Assembly (NCBI GenBank): GCA_040755155.1 | Contig: JBFMBP010000011.1 | Location: 1-40,331, forward strand | Length of the DNA: 40,331 nt | Source of the DNA: Candidatus Omnitrophota bacterium | GTDB taxonomy: Bacteria; Hinthialibacterota; Hinthialibacteria; Hinthialibacterales; Hinthialibacteraceae | Reading direction: 5' to 3' | Shown: positions 7,486 to 16,528 of the stretch, piece after piece | Numbering within the stretch: the first letter of the stretch is position 1 | How the letters are laid out: the number at the start of each line of letters is the position of its first letter | Notes under the pieces: generated by a model | Databases searched by the model: none | What the model was told of the DNA's origin: nothing | Seen by the model: the letters and a program-made list of their open reading frames with translations, nothing else | Position numbers and translations under genes: made by a program

Positions 7486-8718
7486 TCAATGGATTGGAGT
7501 TTCCTCGACGGGAGGCGTTTCTTTGGCGACGAAGAAATAGAAAAAAAACGCAGCGGCGACCGCATTGAATCCGAACCAGAAGAATCCGTGGCGGATCGCT
7601 TCCACGCGGGGAAGATCGCTATAAAAATCGACGATGAAACTACCTAGAATAAATCCAGTAATCTGTCCGCCTTGGATGGCTAAATAAAGCAAGGATTGGG
7701 CGGTGGAACGGACGCTTTCCTCGCATTCGGAATCCAAATACATCGCCGTAACGAAGAAAATCCCCAATACGGCGGGGCCGTGCAGCGTGGAGAAGATAAG
7801 AATGGCGTAGGGCGAAGGAAAAAGCGAAATGCCGAGCCAGCGAATCCCCTCGGCGGCCATGCCCCAAAAAATCATCGTTTTCAATCCCGTAAACCGAACG
7901 ACGCGCGCCAGGTTATAGGTGAATACGATCTCCACCCCAACCCCGATCAGCCACATCGTCGAGAAAAAAAATTCCGACAATCCCAGGCGGCCAATGTACG
8001 GCCCGATATACAGAATTTCCGACGTGAACGTCATTCCGACGAAAAATAAGGAGAGCAAAAAGAAAATCAAATTTATGTCGCCCGCCAAGCGGCGGAAGGA
8101 GCGGAATCCCGGTTTGGTATGCCGTTCGAAAAGGCTATCGTCCCAACGGGTAAAGCAAAGCGCAGCGATGTAAAACAGGCTTCCCATCCAAAAGACCATC
8201 GTTCGGCCTGGCAAGCCGAAATAATGCGACAACGCGACGGCGAGCGGACAAAATAGAAAAACCGTCACCGTGAAACTGGCGCTGCCGAATACGCGCACCC
8301 GGCCAAACAAATGCCTGCGGCGGCGGCCTAGATAAGAGAGAATGATCGATGTGGAGAGAGGAGAACCGGTTCCGTAGCAGATCATGAAGCCTATGGATGC
8401 CGCCAGCAAAGCGTAAAAACCGCCAAAACAGTAAGAAAAACTATAAACAATCAAACTGGCGGAGCTCAGGATCAATCCCAGGCGGTACATGCGGGTGCGA
8501 CCGAGAACCTGATCCGCCAAAACGCCCCATAACGGCTGGAAGAGGATCATGAATAGGTAAGGCGCCGACATCAGGATTCCGATTTGGAGAGCGCCGAGTC
8601 CCAGGTCCAAATCGTAATAGCGAGTTAAATGGGGGATAATGCAAGCCTGGGCGCAATAGAGGAACCAGATATTGGCGAGAACCTGAATTTCGTTGCGCCG
8701 CGCGGAATCCATGATCAC
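7486..8718 (-). CDS. MFS transporter (LacY/nucleoside-symporter-like group)
   Basis: A 410-residue inner-membrane protein with about twelve hydrophobic helices. The loop between helices 2 and 3 reads WGVLADQVLGRTRMY, a variant of the major facilitator GxLaDRxGrr signature. The general build (short N-terminus, PLWGVLAD motif, charged central loop at about residues 195-220) fits the MFS_1-like group that includes sugar and nucleoside proton symporters. The substrate cannot be told. The start GTG at 8718 has GGAGG seven bases upstream; the ATG two codons later is a weaker choice because the spacing becomes 13. It lies 51 bases downstream of the pseudopilin gene, on the same strand, but a shared role is not evident. 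Confidence 0.85.
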   Translation of the reverse strand: MIMDSARRNEIQVLANIWFLYCAQACIIPHLTRYYDLDLGLGALQIGILMSAPYLFMILFQPLWGVLADQVLGRTRMYRLGLILSSASLIVYSFSYCFGGFYALLAASIGFMICYGTGSPLSTSIILSYLGRRRRHLFGRVRVFGSASFTVTVFLFCPLAVALSHYFGLPGRTMVFWMGSLFYIAALCFTRWDDSLFERHTKPGFRSFRRLAGDINLIFFLLSLFFVGMTFTSEILYIGPYIGRLGLSEFFFSTMWLIGVGVEIVFTYNLARVVRFTGLKTMIFWGMAAEGIRWLGISLFPSPYAILIFSTLHGPAVLGIFFVTAMYLDSECEESVRSTAQSLLYLAIQGGQITGFILGSFIVDFYSDLPRVEAIRHGFFWFGFNAVAAAFFFYFFVAKETPPVEETPIH

Positions 8719-8769
8719 GCCGCCGCCTCCGAGTTTTTCGAACGTTGTAGGAAGGGAAATGAGCGCCTA

Positions 8770-9339
8770 TTAAGGTCCAGGATAGGGAATATTGCCCGAA
8801 CTGACCAGTCCGTTGGAAGGATGGTAACGCCAGAAGATGGATTCATCGACTTCTTTGGCGCCTGTTTTCGCATCGGCCCAATCGCCGTCCGGGCCGCGTC
8901 CCATAAGATTGAATTCGAAGATATGCCCGCCCTCTTGCACCCGCCATCCCCATCCGTGAATCTCGAAATAGGCGCGGGTGGCGAAATAGTAATCGTCCGA
9001 TGTGCCATAGGTATAATAAAGATCCTTTTCGTCCTGGGGGAACTCGTCTTTGGGAATGGCGGAGATATAAGAAACGGGAGTCGTCAGGTTTTTGGGAATT
9101 TGATACCCCGGCATCTGGGTGATGGGGGGATACGCATTGCGATCCATTTTGTACATCATGATGGCGGAGCGGCAGGCGTTCAAATCCGCTTCGCATCGGG
9201 CGATTTTGGCGCGGATTTGCGCATTGAGAAAGTTGGGAACGGCGATGGCGGCCAAAACGCCGATAATAGCCACGACAATCAGCAATTCGATCAACGTGAA
9301 TCCGCTTTGCGTCCGTTTCAATTTATCGTTTATAGACAA
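8770..9339 (-). CDS. Type II secretion/type IV pilus-like pseudopilin
   Basis: The N-terminus KRTQSGFTLIELLIVVAII is a class III prepilin signal: cleavage by the prepilin peptidase after Gly13, N-methylation of Phe14, and Glu at mature position 5. The hydrophobic helix is followed by a soluble domain ending YHPSNGLVSSGNI, which resembles the YDPTNGTxSxGDI ends of the abundant H-G-type pseudopilins in PVC/FCB-periphery genomes. They are thought to form surface filaments or feed a secretion system. The start is a TTG at 9339 without a clear Shine-Dalgarno sequence; a second TTG, seven codons on, would give the more usual MKRTQSGF. No other pilus gene is nearby. Confidence 0.88.
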   Translation of the reverse strand: MSINDKLKRTQSGFTLIELLIVVAIIGVLAAIAVPNFLNAQIRAKIARCEADLNACRSAIMMYKMDRNAYPPITQMPGYQIPKNLTTPVSYISAIPKDEFPQDEKDLYYTYGTSDDYYFATRAYFEIHGWGWRVQEGGHIFEFNLMGRGPDGDWADAKTGAKEVDESIFWRYHPSNGLVSSGNIPYPGP

Positions 9340-9384
9340 GGTAAAAGGCTCTTTTCACAGATCGAACGATTTTTCAATGAAGCC

Positions 9385-10086
9385 TCATCCTTTCAGGCGC
9401 CGATAGAGGAGGAGCAGTTCTTTAAAGGCGCGGGCAATCACTTTGACGCTGCCGCCGGATTGCTGTCCCGCCCGGCGGGGATAATGATGCACCCCCACTT
9501 GTTGGATGCGGGCCTGGCGGCGTTGAAGAATGGAAAAAAACTCCACGGAAATCACGGCGCCTTCCGCCTTCAATTCTACGCCTTCGAAATATTTTCGCTT
9601 GAACAATTTAAAAGCGCAATCCAAATCCTTCACTCGAAAGCCGAAGAGCAAGCGGATCAAGGTTCCCCAACCCAAAGCGAAAAATTTGCGGTGGATGGGA
9701 TCGCGGCGATCCAGGCGGAAGCCGACGACGGCGTCATATTCTCCCGTATGTTCCAAAAGAAGCGATATCTCCGAAACGTCGAACTGGCCGTCGCCATCGG
9801 TAAAGAAAATCCAATCCTTCTTGCTGGACGCGATGCCGGTTTTCACGGCGCCGCCGTATCCCCGGTTGACTTCGTGATGGATGGCGCGGACATGGGCGTC
9901 TTGCTGCGCCAACTGATCGGCGAGTTCGCGGGTTCCGTCCGTACTGCCGTCGTCTACGATGATGATCTCGAAATCCTCGACGCGATTCTCTAACGCCTGG
10001 ACGGCGGCTTCGGTCAAAGGCTTGATATTATCCACCTCGTTGTGAGCGGGGAAAAAGACGGAAACGCTGATGGGATATTTATTCAT
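9385..10086 (-). CDS. Family 2 glycosyltransferase (dolichol-phosphate-mannose-synthase-like)
   Basis: A 233-residue cytoplasmic GT-A enzyme. The nucleotide-sugar binding motifs are VDDGSTDGT (about 44-52) and TDGDGQFD (about 96-103, carrying the metal-binding DxD), with RGYGGAVKTG between them (about 75-84). These fit the DPM1/DPG synthase group, which moves a sugar from a nucleotide donor onto a polyprenyl phosphate at the membrane. There are no C-terminal membrane helices, so it is the soluble DPM1-like form. The lipid-linked sugar could feed a GT-C enzyme such as the TMTC-like protein at 15402-13435 on the same strand, which was likely its upstream neighbour before the 10.1-13.4 kb insert. 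Confidence 0.88.
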   Translation of the reverse strand: MNKYPISVSVFFPAHNEVDNIKPLTEAAVQALENRVEDFEIIIVDDGSTDGTRELADQLAQQDAHVRAIHHEVNRGYGGAVKTGIASSKKDWIFFTDGDGQFDVSEISLLLEHTGEYDAVVGFRLDRRDPIHRKFFALGWGTLIRLLFGFRVKDLDCAFKLFKRKYFEGVELKAEGAVISVEFFSILQRRQARIQQVGVHHYPRRAGQQSGGSVKVIARAFKELLLLYRRLKG

Positions 10087-10095
10087 TCGCCGTTG

Positions 10096-10178
10096 ATTCC
10101 ATGAATTTAGAAATTAACGGGAAAAGCATAGCATTATTTTTTCGCGGCTACAGCCCAAGAGCGGCGGTGGAGAGAAGG
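10096..10178. repeat. 83-bp imperfect direct repeat, left copy
   Basis: This 83-base segment matches 13321-13403 without gaps, with about 11 mismatches. The last 30 or so bases (ACAGCCCAAGAGCGGCGGTG and following) are identical. The two copies bracket the AT-rich pair of plus-strand genes. The remaining 10179-10465 is very AT-rich, carries no gene that I can see, and should hold their promoter. Confidence 0.8.
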
Positions 10179-10465
10179 TTTTTTGAGGGGACGGAATTTT
10201 GGGGCAAATTTAATTCACTCAGCATAATAGTGAATCGATAAAGTATTTTTCGATAATTTATCAAAAATATTGATTTTCTTATTGGCAATAATAATTTGAT
10301 GTATTAATCTAATTTATAAAATGAAATCCATTTTTTCATTTGGTATATTTAAGGTATGAATAAATTTCATTTTTGAGAAGTAAAATTTCTTTAAACCTAA
10401 TTGTTAGAAATTTATTAGATAAAAAGTGTTTTGTTTAAACTACATATAGACAATAGGTGATAAAA

Positions 10466-12019
10466 ATGAGAGTTAAGATATTCAATCATCTAAGGTTAGT
10501 TGCATTGGGATCGATTCTTTTTTTATTAATGAATTTGGCTTACGGAACTCCCCATGGGCCGGAAACTCTTTGCCATCCTTTTTCGTCAAAAAGAAATTAC
10601 GATACCAATTACAAATGGTTTCCCATTGGCTGGGGGATTTGGGCGCATGATCTTTGGGGAGAGGGTGATCCAATAGATCCAGATCCACAATCTTCTGGCG
10701 ATTGGGTAAATGGGTATGTCAAATTCCTTGTCGATCAAAATTGTTATTGGATTAATACTTTTGTGGCTATACCCGTTGATAACCGAGTGCCTTGGGGATT
10801 GGATTATTGGAGAGATTCGTCTCAATGGACGCGGACGGCAACGTATAAACGTTTTTTAGATGGTCTTGAATCAATTAAGGCTTCAAATGGAATATACGAT
10901 TATAAAGGACTTCCAGTTCTTTCGTCGAAATTAGGCCCGCCAAATCCACAAAATGGCATATATTATATCCTGCATTCTGGCGGGACTTGGCGCGATGGAG
11001 TATACGATCCAACAACAATAGCCAATATTACTGGAGGAGATACCGATATTTTTGAATTTCGCGTTGATTTTCTTGACAATGAACCGCAATTGGGAGGATG
11101 GATGTTATGCGATGAGCCTTATTCTGGGGAGGGGGCTGAAATAGTTGGAGAACGTGATTATGTCCATGATGAATTGCTCTATTTGAAATCGCTAATTATA
11201 AATAATGATGACAATATCAATGATCATCCAATTCATTGCATCATTAGAGGATGGCATAATTACGATTTTGATCCCTGCGTTACGCCGCAATGGATTTATC
11301 ATCTTGATGATCTTGATGTGGCCGATTATATACATGATGATCTATATTTAGCTGATTATGTTGGGATTAATTACAATCCTATTTGTAGTTTTTGCGTTAC
11401 GCGCACCAAAAGAGCGATGAAAAATCTAATTGAGCCCGTATGCAATGCGCCTGATAACAACATTCACGCATGGCTGCTTTGGTCTCAAGGGTATTGGCAA
11501 GAAGGTGTGTCTAATCCCGACGATTCAAATGAAAATGGATATATGACGGAAGAACAATTGAGATATGTAAATTACGCATCCTGGATTAATGGAGCGCAGG
11601 GCGCAATGTTTTGGAATTTATCAAAATCTAATACCCGATCATTTGAGCGAGCAAAAAAAGTAAGCGAGGAAGCATACCTAGCTTCAAAATGCTTAATGGA
11701 ATCCGATTCGGGAATATCTGCTACTATAACAAGTACAAACGATGATGATTCTACGGCTCAGTTTATTTTAAGAAGGGATCCCAATTTTGTTCCTGGAACG
11801 CAATACAAAGATTGTTTGCTTTTAATGGTATGTAATAATTCTCAATATGCTACAAATGTTTGGATTCAATTTCCACAGAACCAAATAATTTCAACTGCTT
11901 TTGGAATAAACCAATCTTACAATTGGAGTTATACGATCGATACGAGCAATAACCGATTTGGTGTTGGATTAGCTCGTTCAAGTGCGAGAGCGTTTTTTAT
12001 TTATATTGCAGCCGATTGA
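10466..12019 (+). CDS. Secreted glycoside-hydrolase-like TIM-barrel protein
   Basis: 517 residues with a Sec signal peptide ending near LAYG. The body has features of TIM-barrel glycosidases: WFPIGWGIWA near residue 51, GGWMLCDEPY at about 210-219 (the DEP acid/base-type motif at the end of a strand), and near the C-terminal third QLRYVNYASWINGAQGAMFW, which resembles the closing strand where family members hold a substrate. A beta-rich C-terminal domain follows. No CAZy family can be named by eye; the catalytic role of Glu217 is inferred. The ATG at 10466 has AGGTGA upstream; a GTG three codons earlier overlaps that site. Codon use is strongly AT-rich (aat, tta, ata), unlike the flanking genes, which points to transfer. 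It is followed after 56 bases by the propeller gene. Confidence 0.6.
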   Translation: MRVKIFNHLRLVALGSILFLLMNLAYGTPHGPETLCHPFSSKRNYDTNYKWFPIGWGIWAHDLWGEGDPIDPDPQSSGDWVNGYVKFLVDQNCYWINTFVAIPVDNRVPWGLDYWRDSSQWTRTATYKRFLDGLESIKASNGIYDYKGLPVLSSKLGPPNPQNGIYYILHSGGTWRDGVYDPTTIANITGGDTDIFEFRVDFLDNEPQLGGWMLCDEPYSGEGAEIVGERDYVHDELLYLKSLIINNDDNINDHPIHCIIRGWHNYDFDPCVTPQWIYHLDDLDVADYIHDDLYLADYVGINYNPICSFCVTRTKRAMKNLIEPVCNAPDNNIHAWLLWSQGYWQEGVSNPDDSNENGYMTEEQLRYVNYASWINGAQGAMFWNLSKSNTRSFERAKKVSEEAYLASKCLMESDSGISATITSTNDDDSTAQFILRRDPNFVPGTQYKDCLLLMVCNNSQYATNVWIQFPQNQIISTAFGINQSYNWSYTIDTSNNRFGVGLARSSARAFFIYIAAD

Positions 12020-12075
12020 TAATTGTTTAATAAGATTTTATCAGATATTCTAATAAATAGAAAATGGAGACAAAA

Positions 12076-13260
12076 ATGAAATACAAAAATATATTCGCAT
12101 TATTATTGGTTGTAAACTTTGCGGGATATGTGTTTTCTCTTTCCTCTAGCGCCCAAGATGTTTTTGAGGATCGAAATTTAGTCATTCAACAAATATCCCC
12201 CGCCGAAAGCAATATCGGAAGCTCTCGCCAAGAATCGCAAGCCGTTAACATCAACTATCGCGATCGCGTTTCCACATCGAATTATGATGGGTCTATTATT
12301 TTCTCAGGTTATCAACTTTATAAATTAAATTCCAATCGTGAGGCAATTCAAGAATCTCGCCGTTTATCACTATACAATAATGGATTAGCTCTTCAATTCA
12401 TGAATCTGAATGATTCCGGCGATTTGCTGTTTTACGCTATAACAAATGGCGAGGCGATTACTTTTCATATTGTCGATTTGAATAATGAGGTTTTATATAC
12501 TCAATATAAAATGGTTAAATTCGATTTATCGGATGGTATGACGAATTGCGCTATATCTTCATCTTTGGAAACGCTAGCCTTCACTTATTTATATGGCAGC
12601 GGAATAGACCGATTGTATGTCTTGACGCGCAAGGATAAGGAATTTTCTTCCTTGGCAGCCCTCGGCGAAGCCGATTTGGTATCCGATTTGTTCGTATCGT
12701 CGGCGGGAAACGCCATTTATTATAATGCGAAAATTTTTGAAGAGTTCGAATTGAACGGCAAACCGTCAGGCGATTATTTTTATTATAGTTTTGCCATATA
12801 CCGCGATGGAGATGGGTGGACGAAGCCCGTCAAATTGACCGTTCCCAATGTGGAAAAGCCGATTATCGCCGATGTGGCGCAAGACGGAAATCTTTTGCTA
12901 ATCAAAACCGGCAAAAAAGGAATCGCTTTAACGCGCAAAGATCAAAACGGATGGTCAGAGCCGGAATATTTGGATCAAGCCTATGATGGACGGGATCGAT
13001 TTAAAATCTCGGAAAATGGCAAAGTGCTGGTTTACTTGATTGCGCGAAAACCCTATCCGGATTCGAGATCGGCGGAAATTACAAAATACGACATCGATCT
13101 TTTAATCGACAAATCCAAAGGGATCTACGAAAAGAAGAGACTAACGAAGGATAATGTAAGCACGTATGATGGCGGTTATTTATTGTCTCCCGATGGAAGC
13201 CGCTTATTCTGGCGTCCAATGGTTTGGCCTTCCGCCATCCAAGGATTTTTAAATCGATAA
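12076..13260 (+). CDS. Secreted beta-propeller-like protein
   Basis: 394 residues with a signal peptide (MKYKNIFALLLVVNFAGYVF, cleavage near SSAQ). The rest is made of repeating beta-strand units with patterns such as DGSIIFSGYQLYKL, NDSGDLLFYAI, SSAGNAIYYNA, AQDGNLLLIKT, SENGKVLVYLI and SPDGSRLFWRP. This SxDGxxLxF rhythm is typical of TolB/WD40-like propellers, about six blades. It probably binds another protein or a sugar polymer in the periplasm or outside. The first third is AT-rich like its neighbour, while the later part approaches the window's normal composition. The start at 12076 follows GGAG; the ATG at 12064 contains that site and is less likely. It is in an operon with the glycosidase-like gene. 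Confidence 0.62.
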   Translation: MKYKNIFALLLVVNFAGYVFSLSSSAQDVFEDRNLVIQQISPAESNIGSSRQESQAVNINYRDRVSTSNYDGSIIFSGYQLYKLNSNREAIQESRRLSLYNNGLALQFMNLNDSGDLLFYAITNGEAITFHIVDLNNEVLYTQYKMVKFDLSDGMTNCAISSSLETLAFTYLYGSGIDRLYVLTRKDKEFSSLAALGEADLVSDLFVSSAGNAIYYNAKIFEEFELNGKPSGDYFYYSFAIYRDGDGWTKPVKLTVPNVEKPIIADVAQDGNLLLIKTGKKGIALTRKDQNGWSEPEYLDQAYDGRDRFKISENGKVLVYLIARKPYPDSRSAEITKYDIDLLIDKSKGIYEKKRLTKDNVSTYDGGYLLSPDGSRLFWRPMVWPSAIQGFLNR

Positions 13261-13270
13261 ACAAAATAAG

Positions 13271-13302
13271 GCGGGCTGCATTTCGCTTGCAGCCCGCTTC
13301 TT
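13271..13302 (+). terminator. Terminator of the glycosidase/propeller pair
   Basis: GCGGGCTGCA pairs perfectly with TGCAGCCCGC (10-base stem), followed by TTCTTAC. It sits ten bases past the stop codon of the propeller gene. Confidence 0.8.
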
Positions 13303-13320
13303 ACTTATCTGCATCGAATT

Positions 13321-13403
13321 ATTCCATAATTATTGAAATGAACGGAAAAAGCATAGCATTATTTTCTCCTTGCGACAGCCCAAGAGCGGCGGTGGAGAGA
13401 AGG
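13321..13403. repeat. 83-bp imperfect direct repeat, right copy
   Basis: Pairs with 10096-10178 (see there). This copy lies between the terminator of the insert and the 3' end of the TMTC-like gene. Confidence 0.8.
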
Positions 13404-13434
13404 AAATTATACGATGGACAAGAGAAAATCTTCT

Positions 13435-15402
13435 TCATTCGGTTAATTGCGCGCCTTTTATTTTTTCTACGAGAGACGATAAGGATGGATTAATAGCGAT
13501 GGCTCTTTCCCATAATTTTTGGGCGAGTTCAAGGCGGCCTTCGCTCCATTCCAGCGCGCCTAGATTGTAGTATGCCTCGCTGTAGGATGGATTCAGACGT
13601 ATCGCTTGTTGAAAAGCCTGCCGCGCCGTCTTGTTGTTTTGGGACATCATGCCTTTGAGAAGATGAACTGGCGCAAATTCCGGCGCCATTTTCTCCGCTC
13701 GCACTAAATAAGCCCGCGCTTCCTGAATCTCCTTTCTGGAAAAATGAATGCGGGAGATTTGATAATACGCCCGGCCGATGCGGCTGTTGACGGCGCGGCG
13801 CGTATAGAAATGCTGCGCCGCCAGTTTGAAATGCTCCAAGGCGTCGTTTTGTTTTCCCTGCAAGTCGTACAACAAACCTAATTGATAATGCGCCGTACCG
13901 TAAGTTGGCAGCAATTCCAGGGCTTTATTATAGCAAGCCTCCGCCTCGGAAAAGCGCTGCGCTCTTTTCTCCTCATTCCCCCAATTCAGCCATACTTGAG
14001 GCAGATGGGGGTCCAATTCCAGCGCTTTTTTCCAGGATTGGAAGGCTTCCTCGCGGCGTCCCGCGTCCGCATAGGCGTTGCCCAGGCAAACGCGCGCCTT
14101 GGCCAGATTGGGCCGGGCGGCGGATGCGGATTCCCACAAGGCGATTTCATTGCGCCAATCGAATTCTCTATAAATTGTCCACGCAGAAAAAAATAGAACT
14201 ATTGCGAATAAGCAGAATGCGGGCAGCCAGACCGTGCGCTGTTGAAAATAGCGTAAAAAACGTTCGCCCAATATAACAAAGATCAAACAGAATCCAGCGC
14301 AAGGAATATAAAGATACCGATCCGCCATTAAATAGCCCACCGGCAGCGCTCCCGATACCGGCGCCCAGGCGGCGAAAATCCATATCAGGCTGAAAAGAGC
14401 GTAGGGAACCGTCTTTCGAACGCGGATGGCGATGAAGAACCATCCCGCCATTAAAGCCGCGCCCGCCATCCAACGGGCATCGCTCCCTATTGTCACGGGA
14501 GGATAGGCGCGTTCGACCGTCAAATCCATCGGCCATAGGCAAAGCCGCAACGACTCGAAAAAAGTGGCGAAGGGCGTAAGGCAGGCGGAAAGAAGCGTAT
14601 AGGTCACGTCCCGCGACGCCGGATCGTAAAAGACGCCTCGTTCCTGCGCCAAACCGATCGTCTCTAGGATTCCATAACTGAAGAACAAAAACAGAATCGT
14701 TAACAGCGCATGGGGAAAAATCAGCCGCAAGAAGCGCCCAAGACGAAACGGTTCATGGCTGGCTACGGCATACGCCCAATAAGAAGCCGCCAGTAAGACG
14801 GGGATAGAGACCGCCACTTGTTTCGACAAGAGCGCACACAGGCAAGCCAAAATAGACCCGCCGTAGATAATCCACCAACTTGTTTGGCTATCTTCACGCC
14901 GGAAAGCCGCATGGACGAAGAGAAAGCAGGACTGCAATTCGAAAAAGAGGCAAAGCAATTCCTTGCGGCCCGATATCCACGCCGCCGCCTCCACATTGAT
15001 GGGATGGATGGAAAAAAGCAGCGCCGCCGCATAAGCGAGCCGCGAATTTACTCCCAATAAAAGCAGGAAATAATATAGAAGCAGAACGTTGGCGCCATGC
15101 CATAATAGATTCTGCAAATGGTAGCCCGCCGAATGCAGCCCCCAAAGCGCATGATCCAGCATATACGTGAATTCCCGTAATGGCCTGTCCCAGGAAAGAA
15201 TCTCCTCCAGCGATGCCTCGCCGGTCAACGCGGGATTTTCCACAACCGTAATGGCGACGTCGTCATAGACGAAATCGCCAGGAAGGGAAAAAGAATAGAC
15301 GATGGCGGTGATGAAAAGCAACAGATAGACTTTTCCTCGGGAAAAACAATCCGCCGTGCGTTGAAGCGGAAGTATGCGCTTGATGGAGCGAACGTTGTTC
15401 AT
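13435..15402 (-). CDS. TMTC-like GT-C membrane protein with TPR repeats
   Basis: 655 residues. The N-terminal two-thirds is a multi-helix membrane domain of the GT-C fold with the family's marks: GDFVYDD at about 42-48 (acidic catalytic pair in the first loop), HPINVEAAAWISGRKELL in the second loop, and YLMADRYLYIP before the later helices. The C-terminal third, from about residue 430, consists of tetratricopeptide repeats (e.g. AKARVCLGNAYADAGRREEA and PSYSEAYYNLGALEWSEGR). This build matches bacterial relatives of the TMTC O-mannosyltransferases, which use a polyprenyl-phosphate sugar to modify exported proteins. The DPM1-like GT2 gene lies downstream on the same strand across the insert. 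Direct proof of glycosylation is absent. Confidence 0.82.
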   Translation of the reverse strand: MNNVRSIKRILPLQRTADCFSRGKVYLLLFITAIVYSFSLPGDFVYDDVAITVVENPALTGEASLEEILSWDRPLREFTYMLDHALWGLHSAGYHLQNLLWHGANVLLLYYFLLLLGVNSRLAYAAALLFSIHPINVEAAAWISGRKELLCLFFELQSCFLFVHAAFRREDSQTSWWIIYGGSILACLCALLSKQVAVSIPVLLAASYWAYAVASHEPFRLGRFLRLIFPHALLTILFLFFSYGILETIGLAQERGVFYDPASRDVTYTLLSACLTPFATFFESLRLCLWPMDLTVERAYPPVTIGSDARWMAGAALMAGWFFIAIRVRKTVPYALFSLIWIFAAWAPVSGALPVGYLMADRYLYIPCAGFCLIFVILGERFLRYFQQRTVWLPAFCLFAIVLFFSAWTIYREFDWRNEIALWESASAARPNLAKARVCLGNAYADAGRREEAFQSWKKALELDPHLPQVWLNWGNEEKRAQRFSEAEACYNKALELLPTYGTAHYQLGLLYDLQGKQNDALEHFKLAAQHFYTRRAVNSRIGRAYYQISRIHFSRKEIQEARAYLVRAEKMAPEFAPVHLLKGMMSQNNKTARQAFQQAIRLNPSYSEAYYNLGALEWSEGRLELAQKLWERAIAINPSLSSLVEKIKGAQLTE

Positions 15403-15442
15403 GGGTAGGCTTCAATGCGAGAAGACCGTAAATAGAATAGCG

Positions 15443-16504
15443 TTATGATGGAATGGTTTCGGCCAATATTTTTTCCATATCAATATAGTCATACACAGGT
15501 TCGTCCGTAAAAAGGTCGCCGCTGATTTTATTCAGTTTTTCAATCGTCGCTTTGATGGCATGTTCCGATTGGTCAATCCCAATCCATTTTCTCCCGTTCA
15601 TCTGCGCAGAGATTAATGTTGTCCCCGAACCGCAGAAGCAATCTAAAACAAGGCTCTGCGGGTTGGAAGAAGTGCGAATAATTAAATCCAACAATTCGTG
15701 ATTTTTCTCTGTTGGATACATTGGATATTGTGGATCTTTATACTCCCAAACATCTTGAATTCTTTTGCCTTCTCTTTCGTCGGCATAAATGATCTTTCTT
15801 GGATTACCATTGGACGACCATTCGAGGAGTCCTTCTTGATCCCATTTTTCCAGCGTCTCGACATCAGTTCGCCAATGCCGGCCTTTAGGAGGCGGCATTC
15901 CTTTGAAAGGCTGATTGGATTTTCCATTTTCCGTTTCGCCTGGGGCGTGAATTGGAACGGTTGTATATCGTCTCCCTTGTTTGTCAATTTTATTAAACAG
16001 CTTGTCAATGTCTTTTTCCGTGTATTTTTCTCTTGGCTCGTTCCAAATCGGATTGGAAGATTTAGTATAAAAAAGGATAAGGTCTTTAACGTTACCATAG
16101 CCAATACGGTAAAAGTTTTTGGGATTGCATTTAATTCTAGTAATATCGTTTCTGAAATTTTCTATCCCAAAAATTTCATCCATCATTACTTTTACATAAT
16201 GGCCGATTTTATAATCGATGTGCACATAAATCGAGCCTCGTTCGGACAGCAAATCTTTTAGCAAGACAAATCTTTCTCTTAAAAATCCAATAAAATCCTT
16301 GCCAATAAGTTTATCCGAATAGGCAATATCCCCATTTCTTGAATTGCTAATTGTAGAGGCTCTCCCGTCTGTAATGGTGAAATTACCGCCTGTTGCGAAG
16401 GGAGGATCAATATACACTAAGTCAATTTTACCTTTTAACTTTCTGTTTTGTAAAAGGTAGTTAAGCCCTTGAATGTTATCGCCTTTTATGAGTAAATTCG
16501 GCAT
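15443..16504 (-). CDS. DNA methyltransferase of a type II restriction-modification pair
   Basis: 353-residue amino-methyltransferase (N6-adenine or N4-cytosine). Motif IV, DPPF, is at residues 33-36 in VYIDPPFATGG and precedes the SAM-binding motif I, LDCFCGSGTT (about residue 292), so it has the beta-class order with the target-recognition region in the middle. HIDYKIGHYVKVMMDEIFG is the usual helix after motif VI. It starts 24 bases after the nuclease gene with CAGGAAAA upstream of the ATG. It protects the host site from the cognate endonuclease; the recognition sequence cannot be read from the protein. Composition is AT-rich compared with neighbours, in line with a mobile R-M module. Confidence 0.88.
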   Translation of the reverse strand: MPNLLIKGDNIQGLNYLLQNRKLKGKIDLVYIDPPFATGGNFTITDGRASTISNSRNGDIAYSDKLIGKDFIGFLRERFVLLKDLLSERGSIYVHIDYKIGHYVKVMMDEIFGIENFRNDITRIKCNPKNFYRIGYGNVKDLILFYTKSSNPIWNEPREKYTEKDIDKLFNKIDKQGRRYTTVPIHAPGETENGKSNQPFKGMPPPKGRHWRTDVETLEKWDQEGLLEWSSNGNPRKIIYADEREGKRIQDVWEYKDPQYPMYPTEKNHELLDLIIRTSSNPQSLVLDCFCGSGTTLISAQMNGRKWIGIDQSEHAIKATIEKLNKISGDLFTDEPVYDYIDMEKILAETIPS

Positions 16505-16528
16505 CTGCTATTTTCCTGTATATATCCC

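Noticed and set aside
8629-9993. A 454-codon frame on the plus strand across the pseudopilin and glycosyltransferase genes
   Set aside because: It lies antisense to two genes with clear motifs, spans their junction and shows no motif or ribosome binding site. A shadow of GC-rich codon phase.
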